Assembly: GCF_007997225.1 (NCBI RefSeq)
Contig: NZ_VORM01000008.1
Coordinates: 62,001-126,000 of the forward strand
DNA: 64,000 nucleotides
DNA from: Subsaximicrobium wynnwilliamsii
GTDB lineage: Bacteria; Bacteroidota; Bacteroidia; Flavobacteriales; Flavobacteriaceae
Direction: 5' to 3'
This document shows, one piece after another, positions 55,004-64,000 of the stretch; the stretch's first letter is position 1, and every line of letters starts with the position of its first letter. A program made the position numbers and the translations under genes. A model generated the notes under the pieces. That model saw only the letters and a list, made by a program, of their open reading frames with translations, did no database searches and was not told the DNA's origin.

Positions 55004-55774
55004 CTACCCTTTCAACCCAAAACACAAATTAAGCATCTTATAAACTTTAGGATGCTTCCGTTTCATAAGTTTTGGTCTTTCAAAAAAATATTCGGAAGCA
55101 ACTGCAAAAAATTCGGCTTGCGAGGTACCGCCATAAGCGCGAATGTCTGATTGGTTGTTGTTGATGGCCTCCATTTCATCGTGTATCATTTTCAACCAAG
55201 GTATGGTGTACACGTTTTGCAGCAATACTTCTGGGACCCCATCTACGCGATCGTCCATTTTATCAATGAGATGAGCAAACTCATGAATAGCGGTATTCCG
55301 TTTGTCCCTGGAGTTTCTAAACCCGTGATGCAAGGCTATTTTGGAGATGATCATCTGTCTTTCCAGGCGACCGCTGCCAACAACACCGGAGATTCGTCGC
55401 TCTTTGCTGGAATCGGAAAATTGGTAATCTTCATTGAAATTATCGGGATAGATCAAGATGCCCGACAAATTTTTATAATGCCATTCCTTAAACCCAAAAA
55501 CGGGAATAACGGCACTTGCGGCCAAGAGGATGCGATCCAAGTCGGTTACTTCCAAATCAACGCCATCCACATACACCTCACTCAAAAACTGCATGGTTCG
55601 CTTTTGAAAACGGGTTTGTTCCTTTGGCTGCAAAGCTTTATAAAAAGCAACCTCCTCCATCATTAATCCATGCCAATGTCCTGGGAAAGGCTCCGCTTTT
55701 CTATCTCGCATCTTATAAAAGCTGTAGCCCACAAAAACCACCAAAAGAATAAAAATAAGTATATAAACCACCAT
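55004..55774 (-). CDS. M90 zinc peptidase, MtfA-like
   Basis: A 256-residue protein: N-terminal membrane helix (VVYILIFILLVVFVGYSFYKM), then the MtfA/DgsA fold with zinc motif NTAIHEFAHLIDKMD (HExxH-like HEFAH, about 165) and a downstream Glu in ASEYFFERP. E. coli MtfA is soluble and binds Mlc; the membrane anchor is usual in Bacteroidota homologues. Substrate unknown. Ends converge with the hydrolase-cREC gene. Confidence 0.9.
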   Translation of the reverse strand: MVVYILIFILLVVFVGYSFYKMRDRKAEPFPGHWHGLMMEEVAFYKALQPKEQTRFQKRTMQFLSEVYVDGVDLEVTDLDRILLAASAVIPVFGFKEWHYKNLSGILIYPDNFNEDYQFSDSSKERRISGVVGSGRLERQMIISKIALHHGFRNSRDKRNTAIHEFAHLIDKMDDRVDGVPEVLLQNVYTIPWLKMIHDEMEAINNNQSDIRAYGGTSQAEFFAVASEYFFERPKLMKRKHPKVYKMLNLCFGLKG

Positions 55775-55932
55775 AACGAATCTTGTTTATTTGCAATTCC
55801 TAAGTTAAGTTTTTCTTGATTAATTTCGGCTTAGGCAAAAAAAAATACCATAACAGTAAAATCTACTTGGGAGATCTCCAAAGTGGCATATTCTAAACTA
55901 ACTGCTTCCGCTAGGTAGCTTCAAATGAAAAC

Positions 55933-55961
55933 AAAAAAAAGCCCAATCTTACGATTGAGCT
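55933..55961 (-). terminator. Terminator after the fasciclin gene
   Basis: On the minus strand AGCTCAATC-GTAA-GATTGGGCT (one G-U) followed by eight T, 25 bp past the stop. Confidence 0.9.
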
Positions 55962-55985
55962 TTTATTTTATTGTTTAAAGATGTT

Positions 55986-56618
55986 TTACGCTTTTGGCAT
56001 AACAACGGTATCTATAATATGAACCACACCATTAGATGCTTGTACATCTGTAGCGATGATGGTAGACTTATTTCCAGAAGCGTCAGTTAAGATTACAGAT
56101 TCTCCACTTAAAGTAGCTGTTAGCTCACCACCATTGGCAGTTTTAACAACATATTTTCCATCAGAATCGTTGATTGCAGCTATTAAAGTATTAGCGTCAA
56201 CCTTACTTGGAACAACGTGATACGTCAAAATTCCTTTCAACTGCTCTTTATTCTCAGGCTTCAAAAGTGTTTCCACTGTTCCTGCTGGTAATTTATCAAA
56301 AGCAGCATTGTTGGGAGCAAATACAGTATAATCACCTGGCTCAGATAACATCGTTGCCAAATCTGCAGCTTTAACAGCAGCAACTAAAGTAGAAAGACTT
56401 TCTGTAGCCATTGCTTTCGAAGCAATACTATTTTCTTGAGCTTCTCTCATTGCTTCTTCTTGCATTGCAGTCTCATTATCTGCATTCTCTTGATCCATTT
56501 TTTCTTGTTCCATCTTAGCTGCTGCCTCTTCTTCTGCTTTGCCGTCTTTACAAGCGGTCATAAATACTAAGGTCAAGCACATCACTGATGTAAAAATTCT
56601 TTTCATTGTAAGTTTCAT
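55986..56618 (-). CDS. Fasciclin-domain lipoprotein
   Basis: A 210-residue exported protein. Lipoprotein signal MKRIFTSVMCLTLVFMTAC (a second ATG four codons in is the better start), then a Glu/Met/Ala-rich helical linker (about 25-65), then one fasciclin (FAS1) domain (about 70-208) with DYTVFAPNNAAFDKLP and NGVVHIIDTVVMP. FAS1 proteins are adhesion or surface proteins; the specific role is unknown. Confidence 0.92.
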   Translation of the reverse strand: MKLTMKRIFTSVMCLTLVFMTACKDGKAEEEAAAKMEQEKMDQENADNETAMQEEAMREAQENSIASKAMATESLSTLVAAVKAADLATMLSEPGDYTVFAPNNAAFDKLPAGTVETLLKPENKEQLKGILTYHVVPSKVDANTLIAAINDSDGKYVVKTANGGELTATLSGESVILTDASGNKSTIIATDVQASNGVVHIIDTVVMPKA

Positions 56619-56862
56619 AATTTGTTTTAGTGTTTATTGGTTTATAGACTAATATACGAAGGTAATCTGCTTTAAGTTTTCCAATGCAATGATTTAGTAT
56701 AAATTTAACAATTTATTTGCAAATTCTTAAATCCAAATCAAAATCTGGCTAAAATCAGACTTTGGAATGGATGCCCTGCTAATACTGCACAAGAAACAAT
56801 TTGCGTTAACAATCTAAGCAATTAAAGCAATTATACTACTTTTATACCCTTATTTTTACAGC

Positions 56863-59800
56863 TTGGAAAACACAGAAACCGATATTGATGAAACAAAGAC
56901 CAAAAACGTGCGAAGTTACCGTTGGTTGAGACGCATCCTTCGCGTTCTTCTTGGGATTCTTGTTTTTTTGTTTTTGATGGTATTATTTGTGAGAAGCCCG
57001 TGGGGACAAGGGATCATCGTAGACAAGGTCGTGAATTTTGTCTCCGATAAAACGAACACTAAAGTGGCTATTGATCGCTTATTCATCACTTTTGATGGCG
57101 ATGTGCAGCTTGACGGTCTTTATTTGGAAGACACCAAAGGCGATACACTCATTTATTCTAAATCGCTCGAAGCCAACATCCCTCTTTGGGCAACGATCAA
57201 TGGCGAAGCTGTTGGCGTTGAAGCACTGGATTGGGAGGGTTTGCGCGCCAATATCATTAGGAAGGATTCGGTAAATGGCTATAATTTTCAATTTTTGATC
57301 GATGCTTTTGTTGCTGCCGATACCACCTCGGTTGCCACAGATACCACCTCGACCCCTCTCAATTTGATCCTTAAAAACCTGAACCTTAAGGACATCGACA
57401 TTGTTTTTAATGATGCGGTTATAGGCATTGCATCCAAATATAAGATTGGCGAACTCAAGGCAGGTATGGAAACTATTGATTTGGAACAGATGATCTTCAA
57501 TGCTTCGGAATTGGAACTGACCAATGCCAACATCCAATTTATCCAGAATCCTGCGGTTACTGATACCACATCAACCGATGTCCCACTGCCAAAACTATCT
57601 GCGGAAAGCCTTAAGCTCCAAAATGTCAAGGCGTATTATCAATCAAAACCCAACCAAGTGATCGCCGATTTGGACATAGGTCAGTTTTATACTGAAATCC
57701 CTCAGATCAACCTGGCAAACAGCGAATTCATTTTAGACCAGATCCTGCTGAAGGATTCCAAGATCCTCTTCCATACTGAGACCGAAACGAAACTTGCCGA
57801 TAAAAAACCGAAGCCAGAAAACCAAAGCAAAACAGAAGGCTCAAAAGCTTTTGAATGGCCTGCCATAGAAGTGAGTGTCGCCGATATCGATTTTGAGAAT
57901 AATAAGCTTACCTATTTGGTGGGTGATGCCAGGCCTGTTTCTGGGGAATTCAACCCCAATGCGGTTGCTATTGAAGATTTAAGTCTTCAGGCAAAAGACC
58001 TCTATTTAAGAGACGAAGCGGCTGGATTGGAGCTGAATCAATTTGATTTCAAGGAATTTTCCGGATTCAACCTGAAGCAACTCGCGTTTAAGTTCGAATT
58101 GACGAACCAGCAATTGCATTTTGAGGATTTAAAGTTTCAGCTTAACGATAATAGCATCCAAGGCTACGTAGAACTCAATTACAGCTCGATTTCCAAATTA
58201 ATGCAACAGCCAGAAAACACAAAAGTGCAGCTTAACCTGCCATCCTTCAGCTTGTCCTTAAAGGAACTTTTCAAGTTTCAACCTTCCTTAGAAGAAAACG
58301 AATACCTAAAAACGCTCAGCAAAAAACAAATACGTGGCAACATCAATGCTGCGGGCACCTTGGCCGCCATCAATTTCCCTAACATCAACATCAATTGGGG
58401 TAAAAACACAAAAATCTCAGCTTCCGGAAAGGTCTTCAACCCAACCAATCCTAAAAAATTAGCCTTTGATATTCCGCAGTTTTCCGCAGAAACAACGCGC
58501 GAAACCGCTCAATTATTTCTGAATGAACAGGACATGGGCATCACCTTCCCCAAAAACGTACGTTTAGCAGGAACTGCCAAAGGCAATTTGGAAGACCTTT
58601 CTGCGGAAGCAAAATTGACCACCACACAAGGCGTTGCCACAATTGGAGGCGATTTTAAAAACGCAGCAAACATCGCCTTTGATCTCAATTTGACCATCGA
58701 TGATTATAAGGTCAACGAACTGCTCAACAATCCGCAATTTGGTGCGCTCACTTTAAATGTCAAGGCTGAAGGCAGCGGAAAAACCATAAACACCTTAGAT
58801 GCCACTTTAGATGCGAACATCACGTCTTTCCAGCTCAAGGGGTATGCCATCAACGACCTCAACATCAACGGTAAGCTCAAAAACGGACAAGGGCATGTGC
58901 GTTCTAATTATAAGGACGACAACCTCAACGCCAATTTAGATGCCTTAGTCGTTCTAGATTCCATCGCTCCTGAAGCCACTTTAGAATTGGATGTGGTTGG
59001 AGCCAACCTTCAAGCTTTAGGTCTTATGAATCGCGACGTTAGAGCTGGTCTTAAGCTGTATGCAGATTTCAAAGGCAATGCGAAAAATTACGACGTCTCG
59101 GCCATTATTGAAGACGGGGTTGTGGTGTACGACAACAAGTCTTATTTATTAGGGGCATTTGATGCGTTGGCGCATGTGACCCAAGACACCACCTCGGTTT
59201 CCATACGCAACAAGATGCTTGACTTAAAGTTAGAATCCAATACAGATCCGCAAACCTTCAGCAAAGCCTTGCAGTTGCATGTTTCTAGTTATTTCAGTAG
59301 AAAAACGAAACGACTTGACACCCTAAAAAACCCGGTCAATCTCAAGATTGAGGCCAAAATTGCCGAATCTCCCTTATTGAATGATGTCTTTTTAGTGAAT
59401 GTAAAGGAATTGGACACCATTAATGTAGCTGTTGATTTCAATCAAAAGGCCAGAAAACTCAAAGCCAATATCACTGCGCCGCACATCAATTACAGCGGTA
59501 ATAAATTAGACAGTTTGGTATTTGCTATGGATACTGATGAAGATAATTTCAAATTCGATTTTGGTTTCAAGAACCTCTCTGCCGGCCCCTTAGACATCCC
59601 GTCAACCAGAATTTCGGGCAACCAAACCAATAATGAGCTCTCATTGAATATCTCTGGCAGCAATAAAGGCACTCAGCTCATGAATGTCAATTCAAAGATT
59701 ACAGGTAATTCCGAACGCTTGCGTTTTCATGTGAGTCCAGACAGTCTGATTCTGAATAAAAAAAAATGGACTATCCCAGAGGATAACGAGGTCATCATCA

Positions 59801-61956
59801 CGCAAAGTAAGCTGGAGTTCAATGCGTTTGAGATTTCTAGAGACAACCAATCCATCAATATAACCAATAAGCTTGCTGGGATTGACAAGAATCACATCGC
59901 CATTGAATTCTCCAATTTCAACATCCAAGAGGTCTTCAATTATCTCAACCCAGACTCCCAATTGGCAAAAGGAGAACTCAATGGTAACTTTGTGATAGAA
60001 GCACCTTTCAAGGAAACTGGGATTGTTGCCGATTTGAATATCCAAGAATTCCAAGTCCTAAAAAGCGATTTGGGCACCTTGAGTTTGGATGCCAAATCCT
60101 TAGGAAATAATAGTTATGACTTTGAGGCCGATATGAAAGGTGGCGACGTTGACCTGGATCTAAAAGGAGATTATATAGCCAGTACGGGTGGTGGCAATCT
60201 GGATCTTGATCTCAAGATCAACAAATTTAAAATGGAAGCCCTCAACGATCTCTCCATGGGCGAGATCAAAAACGCCAGCGGTAATTTTTCCGGACAATTC
60301 AAGCTTACAGGAGAAACATCAGATTTGCAATACCAGGGCAGTCTCAACTTTAATGAGGCGAAATTCAATGTCGCGAAACTCAATACCGATTTTCTTCTGA
60401 AGGATGAAACGCTCAACATCGACAATGCCGGACTTTCGATGTCTAATTTCACTGTATTGGATGCCAATAATAATGCTTTGGTGGTCTCTGGAGAAATCGG
60501 GACAGAGCGCTTTATCAACCCCACGTTCAATCTGGATTTAAAAGCCACTAATTTTCAGGTATTAGATGCCACCAAGGAAGATAACGAGATGATCTATGGC
60601 AAGGCCGCTTTTGATGTCAACGCCAAATTGACCGGCGATTTGCAGCTTCCAAAACTAAATGCCAAACTCTCATTGAACTCCAGTACCGATGTAACCTATG
60701 TGTTGCCGTCTTCTGTTGCTAATGTAGAAACGCGGGATGGCGTTGTTGTTTTTGTGAACCGTGAAAACCCAGATGCAATTCTTACCCAAACCAAAGAAGA
60801 AACTGCCACCGTAAGGGGATTTGATGTAAGCGCACTTATCAAGATCAACAAAAATGCTACAGCCACCATTATTATTGATGAGGATACAGGTGACAATTTC
60901 AAAATCAAGGGCGAAGGCGATCTCAATCTCACCATGAGCCCGAACGGACGCATTAATTTAACTGGTGCGTATGAAATTTCAGATGGGCATTATGAGTTGA
61001 CGCTTTATAACTTAGTAAACCGGAAATTCAATATTGCACCTGGAAGCAGGGTTACCTGGTCTGGCGACCCGTTTGATGCCAAACTGGATGTGCGGGCGAT
61101 TTACAATATAGAAACCTCGGCCTCGCCACTTATGGCTGCAGGGATTTCTGGGTCTGATGCCACCGTGAAGAGCAAATTCCGTCAAGTGCTTCCTTTTAAT
61201 GTCTATCTCAATATTGATGGCGACTTGATGCAACCAAAAATTTCATTTCAATTAGACATGCCAGAGGAAGAACAAGGCGCCGTAGGCGGCCAGGTTTATA
61301 GCCGAGTGCAGCAAGTGAATCAACAGGAGAGCGAGCTCAATCAACAAGTATTCTCATTGTTGGTGCTCAATAAATTCTACCCCAACTCGGGCAGTGACGG
61401 CAGCTCGGGAGGTTTCGCAAATGTGGCGAGAGACAATCTCAACGATGCCGTATCAGATCAATTGAACACTTTTTCAGATCAGGTTTTGGGCAGTTCGGGG
61501 ATTGATTTGGATTTTGGTCTAGACAGCTATACCGATTATCAAGGCGAGTCCCCAACCCAGCGTACCCAATTGGATGTCGCTGCCCAAAAGAAATTATTTG
61601 ACGATCGCTTGATTGTTCGCGTGGGAAGCCAACTAGACATTCAAGGCAGCGGTGCGCCAGGTGAGCAAGCACCGCTTGTTGGCAACGTGAGTTTAGAGTA
61701 TTTATTGACCGAAAATGGACGCTACCGACTCAAAGGTTTCAGAAAAAGTGAATTTGAGAATGTCATTGACGGACAAACCATTGTAAGTGGTATTGCGTTG
61801 ATCTTTACCCAAGAATTCAACCAATTCAAAGACCTTTGGGATGCCATGTTGCGCTCACAAAGCAAAAAGGATGAGGCTGAAGCTGAACAGGCCAAGCAAG
61901 AGATTGAAAAAAAACAGGAGGCCACGGAAAAAAGTATGGAAAATAAAAAAAATTAA
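56863..61956 (+). CDS. tamB: Translocation and assembly module protein TamB
   Basis: Large inner-membrane-anchored envelope protein (1697 residues) of the AsmA/TamB family, thought to move phospholipid or help insert outer-membrane proteins with TamA/TamL. Membrane helix at about 25-45 (ILRVLLGILVFLFLMVLFV), a long beta-taco of repeated short strands, and the C-terminal DUF490 domain (about 1330-1680) with NGRINLTGAYEISDGHYELTLYN and FQLDMPEEEQ. The end is Lys/Glu/Gln-rich. The start is TTG 56863, matching the topology; no better ATG. TamL follows after three bases. Confidence 0.93.
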   Translation: MENTETDIDETKTKNVRSYRWLRRILRVLLGILVFLFLMVLFVRSPWGQGIIVDKVVNFVSDKTNTKVAIDRLFITFDGDVQLDGLYLEDTKGDTLIYSKSLEANIPLWATINGEAVGVEALDWEGLRANIIRKDSVNGYNFQFLIDAFVAADTTSVATDTTSTPLNLILKNLNLKDIDIVFNDAVIGIASKYKIGELKAGMETIDLEQMIFNASELELTNANIQFIQNPAVTDTTSTDVPLPKLSAESLKLQNVKAYYQSKPNQVIADLDIGQFYTEIPQINLANSEFILDQILLKDSKILFHTETETKLADKKPKPENQSKTEGSKAFEWPAIEVSVADIDFENNKLTYLVGDARPVSGEFNPNAVAIEDLSLQAKDLYLRDEAAGLELNQFDFKEFSGFNLKQLAFKFELTNQQLHFEDLKFQLNDNSIQGYVELNYSSISKLMQQPENTKVQLNLPSFSLSLKELFKFQPSLEENEYLKTLSKKQIRGNINAAGTLAAINFPNININWGKNTKISASGKVFNPTNPKKLAFDIPQFSAETTRETAQLFLNEQDMGITFPKNVRLAGTAKGNLEDLSAEAKLTTTQGVATIGGDFKNAANIAFDLNLTIDDYKVNELLNNPQFGALTLNVKAEGSGKTINTLDATLDANITSFQLKGYAINDLNINGKLKNGQGHVRSNYKDDNLNANLDALVVLDSIAPEATLELDVVGANLQALGLMNRDVRAGLKLYADFKGNAKNYDVSAIIEDGVVVYDNKSYLLGAFDALAHVTQDTTSVSIRNKMLDLKLESNTDPQTFSKALQLHVSSYFSRKTKRLDTLKNPVNLKIEAKIAESPLLNDVFLVNVKELDTINVAVDFNQKARKLKANITAPHINYSGNKLDSLVFAMDTDEDNFKFDFGFKNLSAGPLDIPSTRISGNQTNNELSLNISGSNKGTQLMNVNSKITGNSERLRFHVSPDSLILNKKKWTIPEDNEVIITQSKLEFNAFEISRDNQSINITNKLAGIDKNHIAIEFSNFNIQEVFNYLNPDSQLAKGELNGNFVIEAPFKETGIVADLNIQEFQVLKSDLGTLSLDAKSLGNNSYDFEADMKGGDVDLDLKGDYIASTGGGNLDLDLKINKFKMEALNDLSMGEIKNASGNFSGQFKLTGETSDLQYQGSLNFNEAKFNVAKLNTDFLLKDETLNIDNAGLSMSNFTVLDANNNALVVSGEIGTERFINPTFNLDLKATNFQVLDATKEDNEMIYGKAAFDVNAKLTGDLQLPKLNAKLSLNSSTDVTYVLPSSVANVETRDGVVVFVNRENPDAILTQTKEETATVRGFDVSALIKINKNATATIIIDEDTGDNFKIKGEGDLNLTMSPNGRINLTGAYEISDGHYELTLYNLVNRKFNIAPGSRVTWSGDPFDAKLDVRAIYNIETSASPLMAAGISGSDATVKSKFRQVLPFNVYLNIDGDLMQPKISFQLDMPEEEQGAVGGQVYSRVQQVNQQESELNQQVFSLLVLNKFYPNSGSDGSSGGFANVARDNLNDAVSDQLNTFSDQVLGSSGIDLDFGLDSYTDYQGESPTQRTQLDVAAQKKLFDDRLIVRVGSQLDIQGSGAPGEQAPLVGNVSLEYLLTENGRYRLKGFRKSEFENVIDGQTIVSGIALIFTQEFNQFKDLWDAMLRSQSKKDEAEAEQAKQEIEKKQEATEKSMENKKN

Positions 61957-61959
61957 GAT

Positions 61960-64000
61960 TTGAATAATACCATAAAATATAGCATCATACTTTTTTGCTT
62001 CGGAATGGGTTTGTACTCCTGTAGTGTCAAAAAATTCATTCCAGAAGGCCAACGTCTTTACACAGGCGCCACAATAGAAATTGAGGCAGATTCTTCCATC
62101 ACAGAGGTAGACGAACTCAAGGAACGATTACAAACCGTACTGCGACCAGAACCAAATTCCAAATTTCTTGGGATGCAACCTGGTTTGTATTTTTATTACA
62201 AGGCGCAACGTAAAAAACCGGGTTTCATCAACCGTTTCCTCAATAAAAAAATTGGCGAGGAACCTGTGTACCAAATCGATGTAGCACCTCTTGAAGTTGA
62301 GGATGTCTTACTAAACCGATTGGAAAATAGCGGATTTTTTTACAGTGCCTCTTCATCCTCTTTTACTGAAGATTCTCTAGAAGCGTCTTTGACCTATCGT
62401 TTGAAAGTGCCCAAACCTTACAAGATGGCAAATTTCAAGCTAGATTCCATGCCAAGTCCAATTTATAAGGATGTGCAAGAGTTGACCGCCAATACGCCCT
62501 TAAGAGAAACTAATCGGTTTAGCCTCAATAACATGAAATTGGAGCGTGAACGTATTGAACAAGGACTAAAATCAAGAGGCTACTATAATTTCAATCCGGA
62601 TTTTTTCATTTTTGAAGCCGATACCAATCAATATAACAATAAGCAATTTGATTTGTTCATGAAGCTCAAAGCTGAAGTGCCAAAGAAATCATTGGTGCCT
62701 TATCAAATCAAACAGATCAACGTCTATCCAAATTACGATTTAAACGATTCAACCCAAATCGAAGTCAACCGTTTCAAGAGTAAAAACTTTTATCAAGACA
62801 CTTTATTCTTCAAACCAAAGTATCTCAATAAATACATCACACTTGAGGAAGGTCAATATTTCAATCCGAAAACCTCCAAAAACACTGCCAGACGCCTATC
62901 CACCATTGGTGCCTACAAATTTGTGAATGTGCAGTACAAGGAGATCGACTCCTCCATGACCGATAGTTTGGGTGCTTTGGAAGCCAATATATATTTGTCG
63001 CCTTTAACTAAACGGGCGCTGCGTGCCGAATTACAAGCGGTTACCAAATCCAATGGTTTTACAGGGCCTAACTTAGCGCTTACCTATAGTAACCGAAATT
63101 TGTTTCAAGGCGGTGAGACCATGAACATAAGCACCACTGTTGGTTATGAAACACAAATTGCGAGCGGCGACAACAGAGGTTTGAGCAGTTTGGAACTGGG
63201 TCTTAAAGGCGAACTGATTTTTCCACGAGTGATCTCACCATTTAACATTGGTGACGATTTCTTTGAATACTCCATACCAAAGACCAAAACGAGTTTGGGC
63301 CTAAAGTATCTAAATCGCAGTCAATTATATACCCTGCTTTCTGGTAGCGCACTTTTTGGCTACCTCTGGGATGCCAATAAATATGTGACCTATGAGCTTA
63401 ACCCCATTTCGATAAATTACACAAGCCTTAGCAATACCACGCCAGAATTTCAAACGATTTTAGATGAAAATCCATTTTTACAGCGCAGCTTTGATCAACA
63501 ATTCATATCAGGACTTACGCTATCTTTTACTTATAATGGCATGGTCGATGCCAACGATCCCAATCAGTTTTATGTGAATTCAACCTTGGATGTGGCTGGA
63601 AATTCCATCAGTCTCTTGGGCAAAGAAAATAGCGAGACTGGGGTCAAGGAGTTTTTGGGCTTGGAATACGCGCAATATGCCAAAGCCGATGTCGATTTAA
63701 GATTTCATCTCAACTTCGGCAAAGACAGGCAGCAAACCTTGGCCACACGATTATTTGCTGGTTATGGTCTCCCCTATGGAAATTCTGACGTTGTTCCCTT
63801 TGTGAAACAATATTTTTCTGGAGGCCCATATAGTGTTAGGGCTTTTAGAAACCGTTCCCTTGGCCCTGGTGTCTATAATGAAGATAATGACACTGGCAAC
63901 AACGGTGGATTCTTTGACCGTACCGGAAACATTCGTTTGGAAGCCAACATAGAGTATCGCTTCCCAATCGTTTCCTTTTTTAAAGGAGCTGTTTTTGCAG
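61960..64000 (+). CDS. tamL: TamL, lipidated TamA/BamA-family barrel (3'-truncated)
   Basis: Reads from TTG 61960 to the window end, about 680 residues seen. Lipoprotein signal ending GLYSC (lipobox), then FIPEGQRLYTG and POTRA-type domains (about 30-370, with GLKSRGYYNFNPDFFIF), and the start of the BamA-like barrel (about 380 onward) including PFVKQYFSGGPYSVRAFRNRSLGPG, the conserved L6-type RGF region read here as VRAFR. It follows tamB after three bases, the usual tamB-tamL pair of Bacteroidota. The C-terminal strands lie outside the window. Confidence 0.92.
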   Translation, partial: MNNTIKYSIILFCFGMGLYSCSVKKFIPEGQRLYTGATIEIEADSSITEVDELKERLQTVLRPEPNSKFLGMQPGLYFYYKAQRKKPGFINRFLNKKIGEEPVYQIDVAPLEVEDVLLNRLENSGFFYSASSSSFTEDSLEASLTYRLKVPKPYKMANFKLDSMPSPIYKDVQELTANTPLRETNRFSLNNMKLERERIEQGLKSRGYYNFNPDFFIFEADTNQYNNKQFDLFMKLKAEVPKKSLVPYQIKQINVYPNYDLNDSTQIEVNRFKSKNFYQDTLFFKPKYLNKYITLEEGQYFNPKTSKNTARRLSTIGAYKFVNVQYKEIDSSMTDSLGALEANIYLSPLTKRALRAELQAVTKSNGFTGPNLALTYSNRNLFQGGETMNISTTVGYETQIASGDNRGLSSLELGLKGELIFPRVISPFNIGDDFFEYSIPKTKTSLGLKYLNRSQLYTLLSGSALFGYLWDANKYVTYELNPISINYTSLSNTTPEFQTILDENPFLQRSFDQQFISGLTLSFTYNGMVDANDPNQFYVNSTLDVAGNSISLLGKENSETGVKEFLGLEYAQYAKADVDLRFHLNFGKDRQQTLATRLFAGYGLPYGNSDVVPFVKQYFSGGPYSVRAFRNRSLGPGVYNEDNDTGNNGGFFDRTGNIRLEANIEYRFPIVSFFKGAVFA

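Overview
The window is chromosomal DNA of a member of the Flavobacteriaceae (Bacteroidota). The evidence is low GC, promoter -7 boxes of the TAnnTTTG type, A-rich leaders in place of Shine-Dalgarno sites, a dcw cluster with the mraZ-to-ftsZ order of this family, flavobacterial marker genes (TamL lipoprotein, GYDIA-type GHMP kinase, paired POT peptide transporters), and an integrase of the CTnDOT type. The genus cannot be fixed from the sequence alone.

Layout. 1-3.7 kb: the 3' end of a secretin gene and two inner-membrane assembly genes of a type II secretion / type IV pilus-like machine (+). 4.0-5.6 kb: a 3' fragment of a CAT-anticodon tRNA, a tyrosine recombinase and an intact tRNA-Arg (all -), which is an integration scar. 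5.8-22.8 kb: yqeY and then, all on the minus strand and transcribed from 22.8 down to 6.4 kb, the cell-wall and division cluster mraZ-rsmH-ftsL-ftsI-murE-mraY-murD-ftsW-murG-murC-ftsQ-ftsA-ftsZ. 23.0-29.2 kb: an alpha/beta hydrolase, a Zeta-type toxin with a small overlapping ORF, engB, a lone DppC-like permease and the tail-specific protease. 29.4-35.7 kb: surE, a 1.3-kb higher-order tandem repeat, lpxB, an NlpC/P60 lipoprotein and comEC. 35.9-42.4 kb: a peptide-use operon (S9 dipeptidyl peptidase, two POT transporters, a thioredoxin-like protein). 42.7-45.4 kb: HMG-CoA reductase and a GHMP kinase of the mevalonate route. 45.6-53.7 kb: a convergent minus block with a PpiD-like foldase, a CNNM/CorC protein, LptC, a TPR protein, an outer-membrane barrel and CoaX. 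53.9-64.0 kb: tRNA-Phe, a YqiA-like hydrolase fused to a cREC receiver domain, an M90 peptidase, a fasciclin lipoprotein, and tamB-tamL; tamL runs off the end.

How the genes work together: most of the window makes and services the envelope (lipid II synthesis and septation, LpxB, LptC, TamB/TamL, PpiD, Prc). Mevalonate enzymes feed isoprenoid carrier synthesis and CoaX supplies CoA.

The most unusual aspect is non-coding. Short palindromes sit at every gapped junction of the dcw cluster and run into the 5' ends of murC, murD and ftsW. A 7-bp tandem repeat separates murG from its only nearby ATG by a frameshift that loss of one unit would repair. Period-6, -7 and -10 microsatellites fill several intergenic gaps and one supplies the start codon of the GHMP kinase. 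The mraZ promoter carries three GTGG repeats spaced exactly 10 bp, as expected for an MraZ operator. The best protein-level novelty candidate is the hydrolase-cREC fusion at 54.1-55.0 kb.
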